Shown here: one piece after another, positions 15,290 through 24,268 of the stretch
Numbering within the stretch: the first letter of the stretch is position 1
Layout of the letters: the number at the start of each line of letters is the position of its first letter
From: Actinomycetota bacterium
GTDB taxonomy: Bacteria > Actinomycetota > Actinomycetes > S36-B12 > UBA5976
NCBI GenBank assembly: GCA_947452755.1
Contig: CANGDT010000010.1
Span: forward strand, 1 to 47,503
Direction: 5' to 3'
Length of the DNA: 47,503 bases
Translations under genes and position numbers: made by a program
The notes under the pieces: model-generated
Told to the model about the DNA's origin: nothing
Database searches by the model: none
Seen by the model: the letters and a program-made list of their open reading frames with translations, nothing else

Positions 15290-16069
15290 ATGAGTAAATT
15301 GGCAATTGGCGCCCATGTTGGCCAAGAAAACCCTATAGAACAAGCAATTTCGCTGGGTTTGGACCATATTCAGCTCTTTGTCGGAGACCCCCAGGGATGG
15401 AAAGCATCAGTTATTCCTCACCCAGAGGGGGCTGAAGGCCTTAAAGCACAAGCTGAAGCGGCCGGTATTGGTATCTATGTTCACGCCCGCTACCTCATCA
15501 ACGTGGCTACCTCTAATAACAAGGTACGCATCCCGAGCCGCAAAATGCTCCAATCTGATGTGGATGCGGCAGCTTCCATTGGGGCTAAGGGCGTCATTGT
15601 TCACGGCGGACACGTGACCGCCGATGACGACGCGCAGCTTGGGTTTGATAACTGGGCCAAAGCTTTGGCCCAGTTAGATATGAAGGTTCCTGTATTCATC
15701 GAGAACACCGCCGGTGGTCAACATGCCATGGCACGTCGGGCTGATGCAATTAAGAAGCTCTGGGATGCCGTCGGCGACACCGAAGTTGGATTCTGTCTCG
15801 ACACGTGCCACGCACACGCTGGTGGAATTCCAATTGAAAGCGCAGCAGAGACAATTTTGGGTATCACCGGCCGGATCGATTTAGTTCATTGCAACAACAG
15901 TCGCGATGAATTTGATTCGGGTGCTGATCGACACGCAAACCTTGCTGTCGGAAAAATTGACATGGACGCGTTGATTGCATGTTTAGCAAAAGCGAATGCG
16001 CCTATCGTGCTGGAAACACCGCATGATGCAGTCGCAGATGACATCACAGCTTTGCGTTCAGCTTTTTAG
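15290..16069 (+). CDS. nfo: Endonuclease IV (AP endonuclease)
   Basis: 259 residues, a TIM-barrel AP endonuclease family 2 protein with the trinuclear-zinc motifs: IGAHVG, HARYLINVATSN, GVIVHGGH, FIENTAGG, GFCLDTCHAHAGG, VHCNNSRDEFDSGADRHANLAVG and IVLETP. It cuts 5' of abasic sites and processes blocked 3' ends in base excision repair. Start at ATG 15290. Divergent from the rpsF operon. Confidence 0.95.
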   Translation: MSKLAIGAHVGQENPIEQAISLGLDHIQLFVGDPQGWKASVIPHPEGAEGLKAQAEAAGIGIYVHARYLINVATSNNKVRIPSRKMLQSDVDAAASIGAKGVIVHGGHVTADDDAQLGFDNWAKALAQLDMKVPVFIENTAGGQHAMARRADAIKKLWDAVGDTEVGFCLDTCHAHAGGIPIESAAETILGITGRIDLVHCNNSRDEFDSGADRHANLAVGKIDMDALIACLAKANAPIVLETPHDAVADDITALRSAF

Positions 16070-16116
16070 TCGCGCGCTTCAGGCATCACAACACAATCAC
16101 TAGATAGGTTTAAGTC

Positions 16117-17235
16117 GTGCAGGTCCGTCCAATAAGTGCTGAGCAACACTTGGCCTACATTGCCACGCGACCATCAGTTTCATTTCTACAGACGCCTGCG
16201 TGGGGTAGAGCCAAATCAGGTTGGATTAGCGAGTCTCTCGGTTGGTTTGAAGACGAGCAACTTGTCGGAGCCGGACTTGTCTTGATGCGCAAAGTACCTC
16301 GGGTAAATAAATATCTAGCCTATTTACCTGAAGGTCCTGACTTAGATTGGGCAGACGAAGCACTCGTCAGCCGTGCCTTGACGGCACTTGTTGACTACGC
16401 AAAGTCACGTGGAGTTTTTCAAATCAAAATGGGACCACATGTGTGGGTACGTCGTTGGTTTTCCGAGACACTTAAAGATGCAATTGCACAAGAAAGTGCA
16501 ACATCGATTGGTGCGTTGGTTCCAGACGAAGAAAATACTTCCGGTCTTGCATTGCTGGATCAACTTTCTGCACACGGTTGGCGCAAGCCGACGACAACGG
16601 AATCTGGCTTTGGTGACTATCAGCCGCGATTTGTTTTTCAAGTCGCACTCGAAGGTAAATCCGAGGAGGAATTGCTTTCCTCGTTCAATCAACTGTGGCG
16701 ACGTAACATCAAAAAAGCCGACAAGGAAGGTGTCACGGTTCGCACTGGAACTAAAGATGACTTGAGCGCCTTTCACGAATGCTACGTAGAAACTGCCAAA
16801 CGCGATCACTTCACAGCGCGACCCCTGCCGTATTTCAACACGATGTGGGATGCAATGCGCTCTGAGGATTCAAAGCGTATTGCGGTTTATCTCGCTGAAC
16901 ATCCGGATCATTCTGGTGCGATTGCGTCGACAACAATGACGGAAGTCGGAAATCATGCGTGGTATTCATACGGTGCATCAACTACTGCAGCGCGTGATCT
17001 TCGCCCAAGTAATGCAATCCAGTGGGCCATGATGCGACAGGCTGCTGCGGATGGTTGCAGTGTTTATGACATGCGCGGCATTTCGGACACGCTTGACCCT
17101 GCAAATCATCTTTTCGGTTTGATTCAATTCAAGCTGGGAACGGGTGGATACGCCCAGGAATATGTGGGTGAATGGGACTATGTCATTTCGCCGTTGTGGG
17201 CTAAAGCCTTTGACCTGTATATGGCTCGGAGGTAA
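16117..17235 (+). CDS. femX: FemAB/FemX-family peptidoglycan bridge aminoacyltransferase
   Basis: 372 residues from a GTG start; two GNAT-like lobes (about 1-150 and 150-372) without the long coiled-coil arm seen in tRNA-synthetase-like FemA. Marks include SFLQTPAWGRAKSGW, the SSFNQLWRRNIKKADKEGVTVR segment, HAWYSYGAS and FGLIQFKLGTGG. The family transfers amino acids from aminoacyl-tRNA to the lysine or ornithine of lipid II. It is 5 bp before the racemase-like gene and next to ponA, so a shared role in cross-bridge formation is likely. The specific amino acid is not predictable. Confidence 0.85.
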   Translation: MQVRPISAEQHLAYIATRPSVSFLQTPAWGRAKSGWISESLGWFEDEQLVGAGLVLMRKVPRVNKYLAYLPEGPDLDWADEALVSRALTALVDYAKSRGVFQIKMGPHVWVRRWFSETLKDAIAQESATSIGALVPDEENTSGLALLDQLSAHGWRKPTTTESGFGDYQPRFVFQVALEGKSEEELLSSFNQLWRRNIKKADKEGVTVRTGTKDDLSAFHECYVETAKRDHFTARPLPYFNTMWDAMRSEDSKRIAVYLAEHPDHSGAIASTTMTEVGNHAWYSYGASTTAARDLRPSNAIQWAMMRQAAADGCSVYDMRGISDTLDPANHLFGLIQFKLGTGGYAQEYVGEWDYVISPLWAKAFDLYMARR

Positions 17236-17240
17236 CGAGC

Positions 17241-18380
17241 ATGACGTTCACTTTGCATGTTGACGGGAATCTGTTTCGCGAGCACGTTGGCAACGTAATT
17301 TCTGACTTTGTTCAGGTCGACACAACTGTTGTTCCGGTTGTTAAAGGTAACGGCTACGGTTTTGGTCGCAAAATTCTGGCTCAAGAGGTTTCGCGCACGT
17401 CACTGAGCAAAATCGCAGTTGGATCTGTTTGGGAATTGCGCGAAGCGCTGAATGATTTTTCCGGAAGCGTCCAAGTTCTTGAACCATTCAATCCTTCCGA
17501 CCAGATTGCTCTCGTGGAATGGCGTGAGGCGCTCAGGTTTGGTGCTGATCGAATTCTGGTGACCATTTCATCTGCAAATGTTGCTTCACTTGCTGAGCTT
17601 GGTGTGCGACACATTTATCTCGAAGGTGCGACGTCGATGCAACGGTTTGGTTTGACTCGGCAGCAAATGATTGAGTTGATTGCCGATTCGCACATGAAGT
17701 CGCTAGTGCGAGGGCTGAGTATTCACCTTCCGATTGCGGAACCAACAGTGACGGGATTTGCAGTATTCGAGACCACTGCTGACATCAATGCCCGTAAATC
17801 ATCCGGGTGGGCGCTGGAAGCTGCATCGTGGTGTACTACATGGACTGCTCTGGCAAAAGAGTTCGGTTTACCTGCGCATGTGAGCGTGTCACACACATCA
17901 CGCGAAGATTTGGCCGTTGTGCGCACTGTTGCTCCCGAAGTTCATCTTGATATTCGTATCGGCACTCGGCTCTGGCTCGGCGCTCCAAAATCATTGCGTG
18001 TGACTGGTCAGGTATTAGCCATCCATGAAATGGGAATGGGCCATACGGCATTTGGTTATTCGCAAGGAGATAGTCACGGCAATAAACGGCTACTTATCGT
18101 CAGCGGAGGTACCTCACACGGTGTTGCGTTAGCCGCACCTGCGACTACGTCAACAATGCGAAAGCGCGGAATCGCAATTGCTGAAGGATTTAGTCAAGCT
18201 CTTGGCAAAGTTCGGTCACCATTTATGTTCAAAGGTAAGAATCTCGTTTTTGCTGAACCACCACACATGCACGTGTCTATGTTGTGGTCTGAAGATTCAA
18301 CCATTGCTGTTGGTGACGAACTTGAATGTACCGTTCGCAACACAACTACTCACTTTGATGCGATTACTGGTTTGAGTTAA
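17241..18380 (+). CDS. Alanine-racemase-like PLP protein
   Basis: 379 residues. The N-terminal PLP barrel carries VVPVVKGNGYGFGRK with PLP lysine K35, followed by HIYLEGATSMQRFGL, RGLSIHLP and DIRIGTRLWLG. The C-terminal part is weakly conserved: where alanine racemases have the catalytic Tyr (SYG), I read TAFGYSQG, so the second base appears to be Phe, and the usual GYADG loop is not recognisable. It may be a divergent racemase or an isomerase with another substrate. It forms a two-gene unit with femX and ends 4 bp from the convergent ponA. Confidence 0.75.
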   Translation: MTFTLHVDGNLFREHVGNVISDFVQVDTTVVPVVKGNGYGFGRKILAQEVSRTSLSKIAVGSVWELREALNDFSGSVQVLEPFNPSDQIALVEWREALRFGADRILVTISSANVASLAELGVRHIYLEGATSMQRFGLTRQQMIELIADSHMKSLVRGLSIHLPIAEPTVTGFAVFETTADINARKSSGWALEAASWCTTWTALAKEFGLPAHVSVSHTSREDLAVVRTVAPEVHLDIRIGTRLWLGAPKSLRVTGQVLAIHEMGMGHTAFGYSQGDSHGNKRLLIVSGGTSHGVALAAPATTSTMRKRGIAIAEGFSQALGKVRSPFMFKGKNLVFAEPPHMHVSMLWSEDSTIAVGDELECTVRNTTTHFDAITGLS

Positions 18381-18384
18381 GCGC

Positions 18385-20466
18385 CTAGCACGGTGTTTCT
18401 GAAGGATCTGGCGTAGGCGTAGTCGTTTCTCCATTGACATCAACTACTGGCGTTGGTGTCACTGAACACAATGCAGATGAGCTTGCCGAAGCGCTTGATG
18501 ATGCAGAGGCCGATTTGCTTGCTGACTTTGACGGCACAGGCACCGCAGATGGGCTTGGCGTTTCGGTCGGCTTCACACCGTTTGGTTGACCCTTGGGCAG
18601 CGGTGCGAACTGTGAAGTTGGTGTATCAGCCAAAGCCGCCTTGTTGTACGCAGTCCAAATTCTTGTTGGGAACGAGGCACCGAATACGCGATACATGCCA
18701 CCCACACCGTGCAGTGTCATTGGGTTGCCATTTGCATCATCCTTGATCAACATCACTGAGGTCACAAGGTCCGGGGTAAATCCAGTGAACCAAGCCGACT
18801 TGTTGTCATCTGTGGTTCCTGTTTTTCCTGCAGCTGGACGACCTAGATTCGAGGCATATCCACCGGTTCCATGACGCACTACTTGCTGGAGTGCATAGTT
18901 CACGGTGTCGGCGACGTCTGTGCTGAACGCTTGAACTGGATGTCCTTGGTATTCATAAACCACATTGTTGTTTCGCGTGACGACCTTGGTGATGTAATGC
19001 GGACTTGCTTGCACACCACGTGCAGCAAATGTTGCGTACGCACCTGCGACATCAACAACGTGTGGGCTTGCCGTACCGAGCGTGAACGCCAAGTTCGGTT
19101 CAAGACCAGCCGTCGTGGATGGGATGCCGGCGCGAAGTGCGGACTGATACGCGGTCTGTAACCCGATGCGATCAGCAATTTGAATAAACACTGAGTTCAC
19201 TGATTGTTCGATACCTAACAGCACAGTGATTTTCTCGCCATAGGACTGACCCATGTCGTTGATGACATCGAAACCTTGGACCTTGGTGTGATTCTTTCCG
19301 CTGAACGTTGTTGCAAGCGAAATATTGTTTTCGACAGCTGCTGCCAAAGTGAAAGTTTTGAATGTTGAGCCAGCTTGACCAATCGCTTGCGTTGCGTTGT
19401 TGACTTGATTCTTTAAGAAGTCAGCGCCGCCATACATCGCAACCACATCACCGGTGCCTGGTCGCACAGAAGCAAGACCGATTCGCAAACCTTCAGTTCC
19501 TGTTTTTGGACCTTCTTGTTCGACCGCAGCCACTGCGGCATCTTGTGCCTTCTTATTGAACGTTGTTGTTACGCGGTAACCGGCACGGTTGATTTCATCT
19601 TCACTGATGCCGGCATCGATAAGCGACTTACGAACTTGTTCGACGAGGTAACCGGTTGTGCCACCGTAAGTATTTGGTGGAGTGAACTTTTTGATTTTTG
19701 GGAACTCCATAGTCGCGCGGGTTCCAGCATCAAGCCAGCCTGCATTCACCATTCCGTCAAGCACATAGTTCCAGCGCTCAGTCAATCCAGTTAGGTTTTT
19801 CTCTGGTGCTAAACCATTTGGTGCCTGAATGATTGCGGCTAGCAATGCGGATTCTGACACCGTCAAATTCGAAACTGGTTTTGCAAAGTACTGGCGTGAT
19901 GCGGTTTGAATACCGTAGGCACCGCGACCAAAATAAATCGTGTTTAAGTAATCGGCAAGAATTTGATCTTTACTTGTCACAGTCTCAAGCTTCATCGACA
20001 AAATGAGTTCTTTCACTTTGCGCTTGTATGTGCGATCCGCAGTGAGGTACGCATTCTTTGCGTACTGCTGTGTGATTGTCGACCCGCCTTGAGTTGAACG
20101 CTTAAAAACCGTGCTGTAAAAAGCTCGCACTAATCCCTTCGGTGAAAAGCCACCATGTTCATAAAAAGTTCGGTCTTCTGCAGCTAACACTGCATGTTGT
20201 GTGTCTAACGGTATTTGTTGAAAATCAACGGCTTCACGATTGGCTTCGCCTAAACGACCAATTTCTGTTTTCCCGTCGTCGTAATAAATGATTGTGGACT
20301 GTGCGCGCGACAATGCGCTTGCTGTCGGAACACTGGCAACACGGACGGCAACTACGAGAGCCAAAACCCCAAAGATGATGCCTGCGACACCAAGGGCCAA
20401 AATCTGAACAAACGAAGGTACCCATCGTCGCCAGCCGACTCGGTTCTTTCTGGGAAAGTTAAACAC
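18385..20466 (-). CDS. ponA: PonA: bifunctional class A penicillin-binding protein
   Basis: 693 residues. A basic N terminus and one membrane anchor (about 18-43), then the GT51 glycosyltransferase domain (E97 in AAEDRTFYEHGG; QGGSTITQQYAKN), then a transpeptidase domain with S367-T-F-K370, SVN (EQSVNSVFIQ) and KTGTTDDNKSAWF, and a Ser/Ala/Lys/Pro-rich low-complexity tail (about 635-693, SASKSASASSSASASSS). It polymerises and cross-links lipid II outside the membrane. No PASTA domain. Synteny with DUF5318, padR and ino1 is as in mycobacterial ponA1. Confidence 0.96.
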   Translation of the reverse strand: MFNFPRKNRVGWRRWVPSFVQILALGVAGIIFGVLALVVAVRVASVPTASALSRAQSTIIYYDDGKTEIGRLGEANREAVDFQQIPLDTQHAVLAAEDRTFYEHGGFSPKGLVRAFYSTVFKRSTQGGSTITQQYAKNAYLTADRTYKRKVKELILSMKLETVTSKDQILADYLNTIYFGRGAYGIQTASRQYFAKPVSNLTVSESALLAAIIQAPNGLAPEKNLTGLTERWNYVLDGMVNAGWLDAGTRATMEFPKIKKFTPPNTYGGTTGYLVEQVRKSLIDAGISEDEINRAGYRVTTTFNKKAQDAAVAAVEQEGPKTGTEGLRIGLASVRPGTGDVVAMYGGADFLKNQVNNATQAIGQAGSTFKTFTLAAAVENNISLATTFSGKNHTKVQGFDVINDMGQSYGEKITVLLGIEQSVNSVFIQIADRIGLQTAYQSALRAGIPSTTAGLEPNLAFTLGTASPHVVDVAGAYATFAARGVQASPHYITKVVTRNNNVVYEYQGHPVQAFSTDVADTVNYALQQVVRHGTGGYASNLGRPAAGKTGTTDDNKSAWFTGFTPDLVTSVMLIKDDANGNPMTLHGVGGMYRVFGASFPTRIWTAYNKAALADTPTSQFAPLPKGQPNGVKPTETPSPSAVPVPSKSASKSASASSSASASSSALCSVTPTPVVDVNGETTTPTPDPSETPC

Positions 20467-20469
20467 AAC

Positions 20470-20979
20470 CTATTCCAACACATCTCGGGGCTTGCGTGGT
20501 GGAGTGCGGGGCGTGCCGTCTCCAAGTACATAAGAAATATGTAGGTGATTCCAGCCACAGCCACTGCACACCTCAACGACGTATACCCGGAAATGTCCAT
20601 ACTCAAACGCCATTACAGGCAGATCCGATGAGGAATGTATGCGTCCGGACATGAATCCCAGGTCATCACCGTATGTATATGTGACATGGACGAGTTCGTT
20701 TTTGGCGCAAATAGGGCACAGACGCTCAGTCTGTTCACCATGGTGCTTAGCGGCACGCAATAAGTAGGGGTCGGCGTCACACATCTGTTCGCGCACTAAG
20801 GCGTCAGTTTTCGCGTGTTCTAGAACAGATCTACGGGCCAGGGCATAGTCCAACACGTGTCTTGGGCGTGCTGGATCTGCCACATCTTCTTGAGGATGTG
20901 GGACTTGGCGTGGTGGTTCTTGGCTCATTGTGCTCACACGGGAGCCTCGAATGCCCTGATTTCGCGGGGTTACGGCCAT
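20470..20979 (-). CDS. DUF5318 protein with paired CxxC motifs
   Basis: 169 residues. After a polar N-terminal stretch (alternative start M18 at 20928) comes the conserved HVLDYALARRSVLEH, CDADPYLLRAAKHHGE, LCPICAKNELVHVTY and VVEVCSGCGWNHLHISYVLG. Two CxxC pairs suggest one bound zinc. Conserved next to ponA in actinobacteria (Rv0049 in M. tuberculosis); function unknown, probably linked to cell-wall synthesis by neighbourhood. It ends 3 bp before ponA starts on the same strand, so the two form an operon. AAGGTGG precedes the ATG at 20979. Confidence 0.88.
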   Translation of the reverse strand: MAVTPRNQGIRGSRVSTMSQEPPRQVPHPQEDVADPARPRHVLDYALARRSVLEHAKTDALVREQMCDADPYLLRAAKHHGEQTERLCPICAKNELVHVTYTYGDDLGFMSGRIHSSSDLPVMAFEYGHFRVYVVEVCSGCGWNHLHISYVLGDGTPRTPPRKPRDVLE

Positions 20980-21041
20980 GTATCCACCTTAAGGCTTGAG
21001 AAACCGCACGAAATCAAGCAACTTGGTGACTTAGCACTATT

Positions 21042-21064
21042 TGATGTATCATTTTGATACATCA
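21042..21064. promoter_or_regulatory. PadR-type operator between DUF5318-ponA and padR
   Basis: Perfect inverted repeat TGATGTATCA / TGATACATCA with a 3-bp TTT centre. It contains the ATGT...ACAT frame seen in PadR-family operators and lies 48 bp before the padR ATG and 62 bp before the DUF5318 start, placed to control both directions. Confidence 0.7.
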
Positions 21065-21083
21065 CCAAACCATACTTTGGTGA
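21062..21083. promoter_or_regulatory. Second inverted repeat overlapping the PadR-type operator
   Basis: TCACCAAA (21062-21069) and TTTGGTGA (21076-21083) form 8-bp perfect arms with a 6-bp spacer, overlapping the first dyad. TTGGTGA also occurs at 21023-21029, so the region holds three copies of the half site. Confidence 0.55.
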
Positions 21084-21112
21084 CATACCCACGACCAGAT
21101 CAAGGACTTTCC

Positions 21113-21709
21113 ATGGCCAAGCGCTCTGCTGCTCTCGAGCTAGCAATTCTTGGTGTGCTTTCCGAAAGTCCACTTCATGGTTACGAACTTCGTAAGCGCC
21201 TCATTTCTGTACTTGGTTTATTCAGCACAATTTCCTACGGTGCGCTCTACCCGACCTTGAAGGGCCTGGTATCTCGCGGACTTCTCGTTGAACAAGATGA
21301 GAACCCAAGCGCCAAATATCCAAAACGCACGCGCATTGTGTACGCACTGACTCCTGCCGGCAAGGATCACTTCTCGGCGCTCGTTGCTGATAGCGGTCCA
21401 GGCGCGTGGGACGACGATGCATTTGCAGTACGCATGTCGCTGTTTGGCCAAACCGAAGTTGATACTCGTATACACATTTTGCAAGGTCGTCGTAGCCGTC
21501 TGGAAGAACGTCTCGACACATTACAAACAAATCTTGCCAAGGGCCGCGAACGTCTCGACTCGTACACCCTTGAACTTCAGCAACACGGACTTGATGCACT
21601 TGAACGTGAAGTGCGCTGGCTCAACGAACTCATTTCACGCGAAGAAGCTGGTGGCATGGCAACGCGCACTGCTCCAGCAAAAACAGATCTACAGACACAA
21701 AACAAATAG
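21113..21709 (+). CDS. PadR-family transcriptional regulator
   Basis: 198 residues from the ATG at 21113, preceded by AAGGA; the track start at 21041 lies in the operator and is rejected. The PadR winged helix (about 1-90) reads LELAILGVLSESPLHGYELRKRLI, YGALYPTLKGLVSRGLL and RTRIVYALTPAGKDHF. The C-terminal helical dimerisation arm is rich in Arg/Glu/Leu (RLEERLDTLQTNLAKGRERL). The immediate downstream gene is ino1, 64 bp away, as in mycobacteria (Rv0047c-Rv0046c), so it probably controls itself and ino1. Confidence 0.92.
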   Translation: MAKRSAALELAILGVLSESPLHGYELRKRLISVLGLFSTISYGALYPTLKGLVSRGLLVEQDENPSAKYPKRTRIVYALTPAGKDHFSALVADSGPGAWDDDAFAVRMSLFGQTEVDTRIHILQGRRSRLEERLDTLQTNLAKGRERLDSYTLELQQHGLDALEREVRWLNELISREEAGGMATRTAPAKTDLQTQNK

Positions 21710-21724
21710 CTAACAATCACGACA

Positions 21725-21749
21725 AGAAATATTCAAGTAGAAATATTCA
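21725..21749 (+). repeat. Direct repeat AGAAATATTCA upstream of ino1
   Basis: Two identical 11-bp copies (21725-21735 and 21739-21749), period 14 bp, lie 25 bp before the ino1 start. They may be regulatory half sites or part of the promoter; nothing more can be said. Confidence 0.5.
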
Positions 21750-21773
21750 CTGACGAAACAAGGAGGCTCCACA

Positions 21774-22844
21774 GTGAAGCAAATTAGAGTAGCCATCGTT
21801 GGCGTAGGTAACTGCGCCTCCTCACTCGTCCAGGGTGTTGAGTACTACAAGAACGCAGATCCAACCGCACAGGTTCCAGGTCTGATGCACGTACAGTTCG
21901 GCGAATACCACGTTAATTCCGTGAAGTTCGTTGCAGCATTTGATGTTGATGCCAAGAAGGTTGGCCAGGATCTTTCTGCCGCAATCTTTGCTAGCGAAAA
22001 CAACACCATCAAGTTCTCTGATGTTCCACCAACAGGTGTAACTGTTCAGCGCGGTCATACCTATGACGGCCTAGGCAAGTACTACCGTGAAATGGTTGTT
22101 GAATCAGACGATCAGCCAGTGGACATGATCAAGGCACTTAAGGACGCAGAAGTAGACGTACTCGTCTGCTACTTGCCAGTTGGTTCCGAGCAGGCTGCAA
22201 AGTTCTACGCACAGGTTGCAATCGATGCAGGCGTTGGATTTGTTAATGCACTTCCAGTCTTCATTGCAAGCACCAAGGAATGGGCAGACAAGTTCACCGC
22301 TGCTGGTGTTCCAATTGTTGGCGATGACATCAAGAGCCAGGTTGGTGCCACAATCACTCACCGCGTTCTTGCAAAGCTGTTCGAAGATCGTGGCGTTATC
22401 GTTGACCGCACCTACCAACTGAATGTTGGCGGCAACATGGACTTCATGAACATGCTCGAACGTGACCGTCTTGAATCAAAGAAGATTTCAAAGACCCAGT
22501 CCGTCACTTCACAGTTGTCGCATGACATCGGTGAACGCAACGTACACATTGGACCAAGTGACTACGTAGCTTGGCTCGATGACCGCAAGTGGGCATTTGT
22601 TCGTCTTGAAGGACGCGCTTTCGGTGACGCTCCATTGAACCTGGAATACAAGCTTGAAGTTTGGGATTCACCAAACTCCGCTGGTGTCATCATCGATGCT
22701 ATCCGTGCATGCAAGATTGCTCTTGATCGCGGAATTGGTGGACCAATCTTGTCCGCATCAAGCTACTTCATGAAGAGCCCACCAGTTCAATATGACGATG
22801 CTAAGTGCAAGCAAGAGGTTGAAGACTTCATCGCTGGCAAGTAA
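21774..22844 (+). CDS. ino1: myo-Inositol-1-phosphate synthase
   Basis: 356 residues from a GTG start with a strong AAGGAGG. The NAD-binding [16 protein letters not shown] opens the protein; family motifs [65 protein letters not shown] and [12 protein letters not shown] follow. It converts glucose-6-phosphate to inositol-1-phosphate for phosphatidylinositol and mycothiol. This is the shorter actinobacterial/archaeal form. Codon usage is C-ending and biased, suggesting high expression. Confidence 0.97.
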   Translation: MKQIRVAIVGVGNCASSLVQGVEYYKNADPTAQVPGLMHVQFGEYHVNSVKFVAAFDVDAKKVGQDLSAAIFASENNTIKFSDVPPTGVTVQRGHTYDGLGKYYREMVVESDDQPVDMIKALKDAEVDVLVCYLPVGSEQAAKFYAQVAIDAGVGFVNALPVFIASTKEWADKFTAAGVPIVGDDIKSQVGATITHRVLAKLFEDRGVIVDRTYQLNVGGNMDFMNMLERDRLESKKISKTQSVTSQLSHDIGERNVHIGPSDYVAWLDDRKWAFVRLEGRAFGDAPLNLEYKLEVWDSPNSAGVIIDAIRACKIALDRGIGGPILSASSYFMKSPPVQYDDAKCKQEVEDFIAGK

Positions 22845-22855
22845 CAGCTAATAAA

Positions 22856-22888
22856 AACAGGGTCTCCGGTTGGAGGCCCTGTTTTTTG
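22856..22888 (+). terminator. Rho-independent terminator after ino1
   Basis: AACAGGG-T-CTCC pairs with GGAG-G-CCCTGTT (one T/G wobble) around a GGTT loop, followed by T6, 11 bp after the ino1 stop. Confidence 0.92.
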
Positions 22889-22948
22889 TTTGCCCCAAAT
22901 TGGGGCGCTTTTCATCAAATACTTTTCGCTCGGGATACTCTTAAAAAC

Positions 22949-24268
22949 GTGGGAGTTGAACTTAAACGCGTTCGTCACATTTTTGTTCACGCCAATGCGC
23001 GCCGCCTTCTTTATGTCAGACTTTTTGGACAAGCTGGCGATGGCTTACTGCAAACTGCCTTGGCGACGTTCGTATTGTTTTCTCCGCAACGCGAAGCTGA
23101 CCCGAGTCGCATTGCATTGTCATTTGCAATCCTCCTGATTCCGTACTCGGTGGTTGGGCCATTTGTTGGAGTGTTCATAGATCGATGGCCACGCCGACAA
23201 ATTTTGATATTTGCCAATTCGCTTCGCGTCTTCACAATGGTCATGATTGCGTTCATCATCACGCAACATTCAGCAAATGGGTACCTGGCAATATTTGTGC
23301 TCGTTAGTTTGGGAATTAATCGTTTTGTTCAAGCTGCTCTCGCTGCCTCTTTGCCCCATGTGATTGGCAATGATGAACTCATCACAGCAAATTCACTTTT
23401 CCCAACTCTTGGAACAACTGCAGCATCACTTGCGGCAGCAAGCGGTCTAGCAATTCAACACCTCATTGGCAACACCGACTTTATCAATGCTGCTCTTGTC
23501 CTCGTTGGTGCAGTTGGAGCCGGTACTGCTGTTTTTGTTGCAACGTCTATTCGCCAACGTTTTGCACTCGGTCCGAGTCATAACGAAGGTGGCCGCGAAG
23601 ATATTCGCAATGTCTTTTTCGGACTTGCCCAAGGGGTACAGCGTGTGCGACTTAGTCCCCTCGTGCAAGTAAGCATGAGTGCGGTACTTCTGCAGAGATT
23701 TGCGTTCGGTGCAATTACAGTAAACACTCTGATTTTCTCACGGACACTTTGGTACGCGTCTAATGACGCAAATGCATCAGTCACTGCATTCGGTATGTGC
23801 GCAGGTGCTGCTGCAGCTGGTGCGTTTGCCGCAGCGATGCTCAGTGCACTGGTCCTCAGCGGCCATAGTCATATAGAGGGTCGCGACACCACTCGACCCT
23901 TGAAACTTATTCGTGTAATCGTTCTCAGTGGTTTTCTTTCAACTCTCGCTGTTGTGTGGGCCGCTTCAGCGCGCACGCTTGTTGCAACGTTGATTGCGGC
24001 GGCCACCCTTGGCTTCATTGGTCAAGTTTTAAAAATCAATGCAGACACAAACATTCAACAACAAATAGATGATGAGCATCGCGGTCGAGTATTTTCTCTT
24101 TTCGACATGGGTATCAATTTCTCGCTCGTCCTTGGCATCTGCGCATTTGCGCTGACAAGTGATCTGCGGACCATCGCTTGGCTTGACGCCTGTTTCATGG
24201 CTGTACCGCTCATTGCTGTTATCGGTTTGGCTATCGTGCAATACCGCAAGGCAGTGGCCCCGCGCTAA
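22949..24268 (+). CDS. MFS transporter
   Basis: I choose the GTG at 22949 (VGVELKRVRHIFVHANARRL) over the track's TTG at 22886, which lies in the ino1 terminator. The product is about 439 residues with about 12 membrane segments and the loop GVFIDRWPRRQILI, typical of the A motif of major facilitator proteins. A TACTCT -10-like element (22936-22941) ends only 8 bp before the GTG, so the mRNA may be nearly leaderless. Substrate unknown. Its stop directly abuts the stop of the convergent pcnA gene. Confidence 0.85.
   Translation: MGVELKRVRHIFVHANARRLLYVRLFGQAGDGLLQTALATFVLFSPQREADPSRIALSFAILLIPYSVVGPFVGVFIDRWPRRQILIFANSLRVFTMVMIAFIITQHSANGYLAIFVLVSLGINRFVQAALAASLPHVIGNDELITANSLFPTLGTTAASLAAASGLAIQHLIGNTDFINAALVLVGAVGAGTAVFVATSIRQRFALGPSHNEGGREDIRNVFFGLAQGVQRVRLSPLVQVSMSAVLLQRFAFGAITVNTLIFSRTLWYASNDANASVTAFGMCAGAAAAGAFAAAMLSALVLSGHSHIEGRDTTRPLKLIRVIVLSGFLSTLAVVWAASARTLVATLIAAATLGFIGQVLKINADTNIQQQIDDEHRGRVFSLFDMGINFSLVLGICAFALTSDLRTIAWLDACFMAVPLIAVIGLAIVQYRKAVAPR

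Noticed and set aside
18453-18640. Ser/Ala/Lys tract in ponA as a possible CRISPR or VNTR
   Set aside because: Repeats are short, imperfect codon repeats inside a confirmed PonA C-terminal tail; no regular spacer pattern.
21041-21112. Upstream start for padR at 21041
   Set aside because: The extension runs through the operator dyads, and AAGGA sits before the ATG at 21113, which gives the normal PadR N terminus.
22886-22948. Longer MFS start at TTG 22886
   Set aside because: This stretch overlaps the ino1 terminator T-run and is polar, not part of a transporter; the GTG at 22949 fits a -10 element just upstream.
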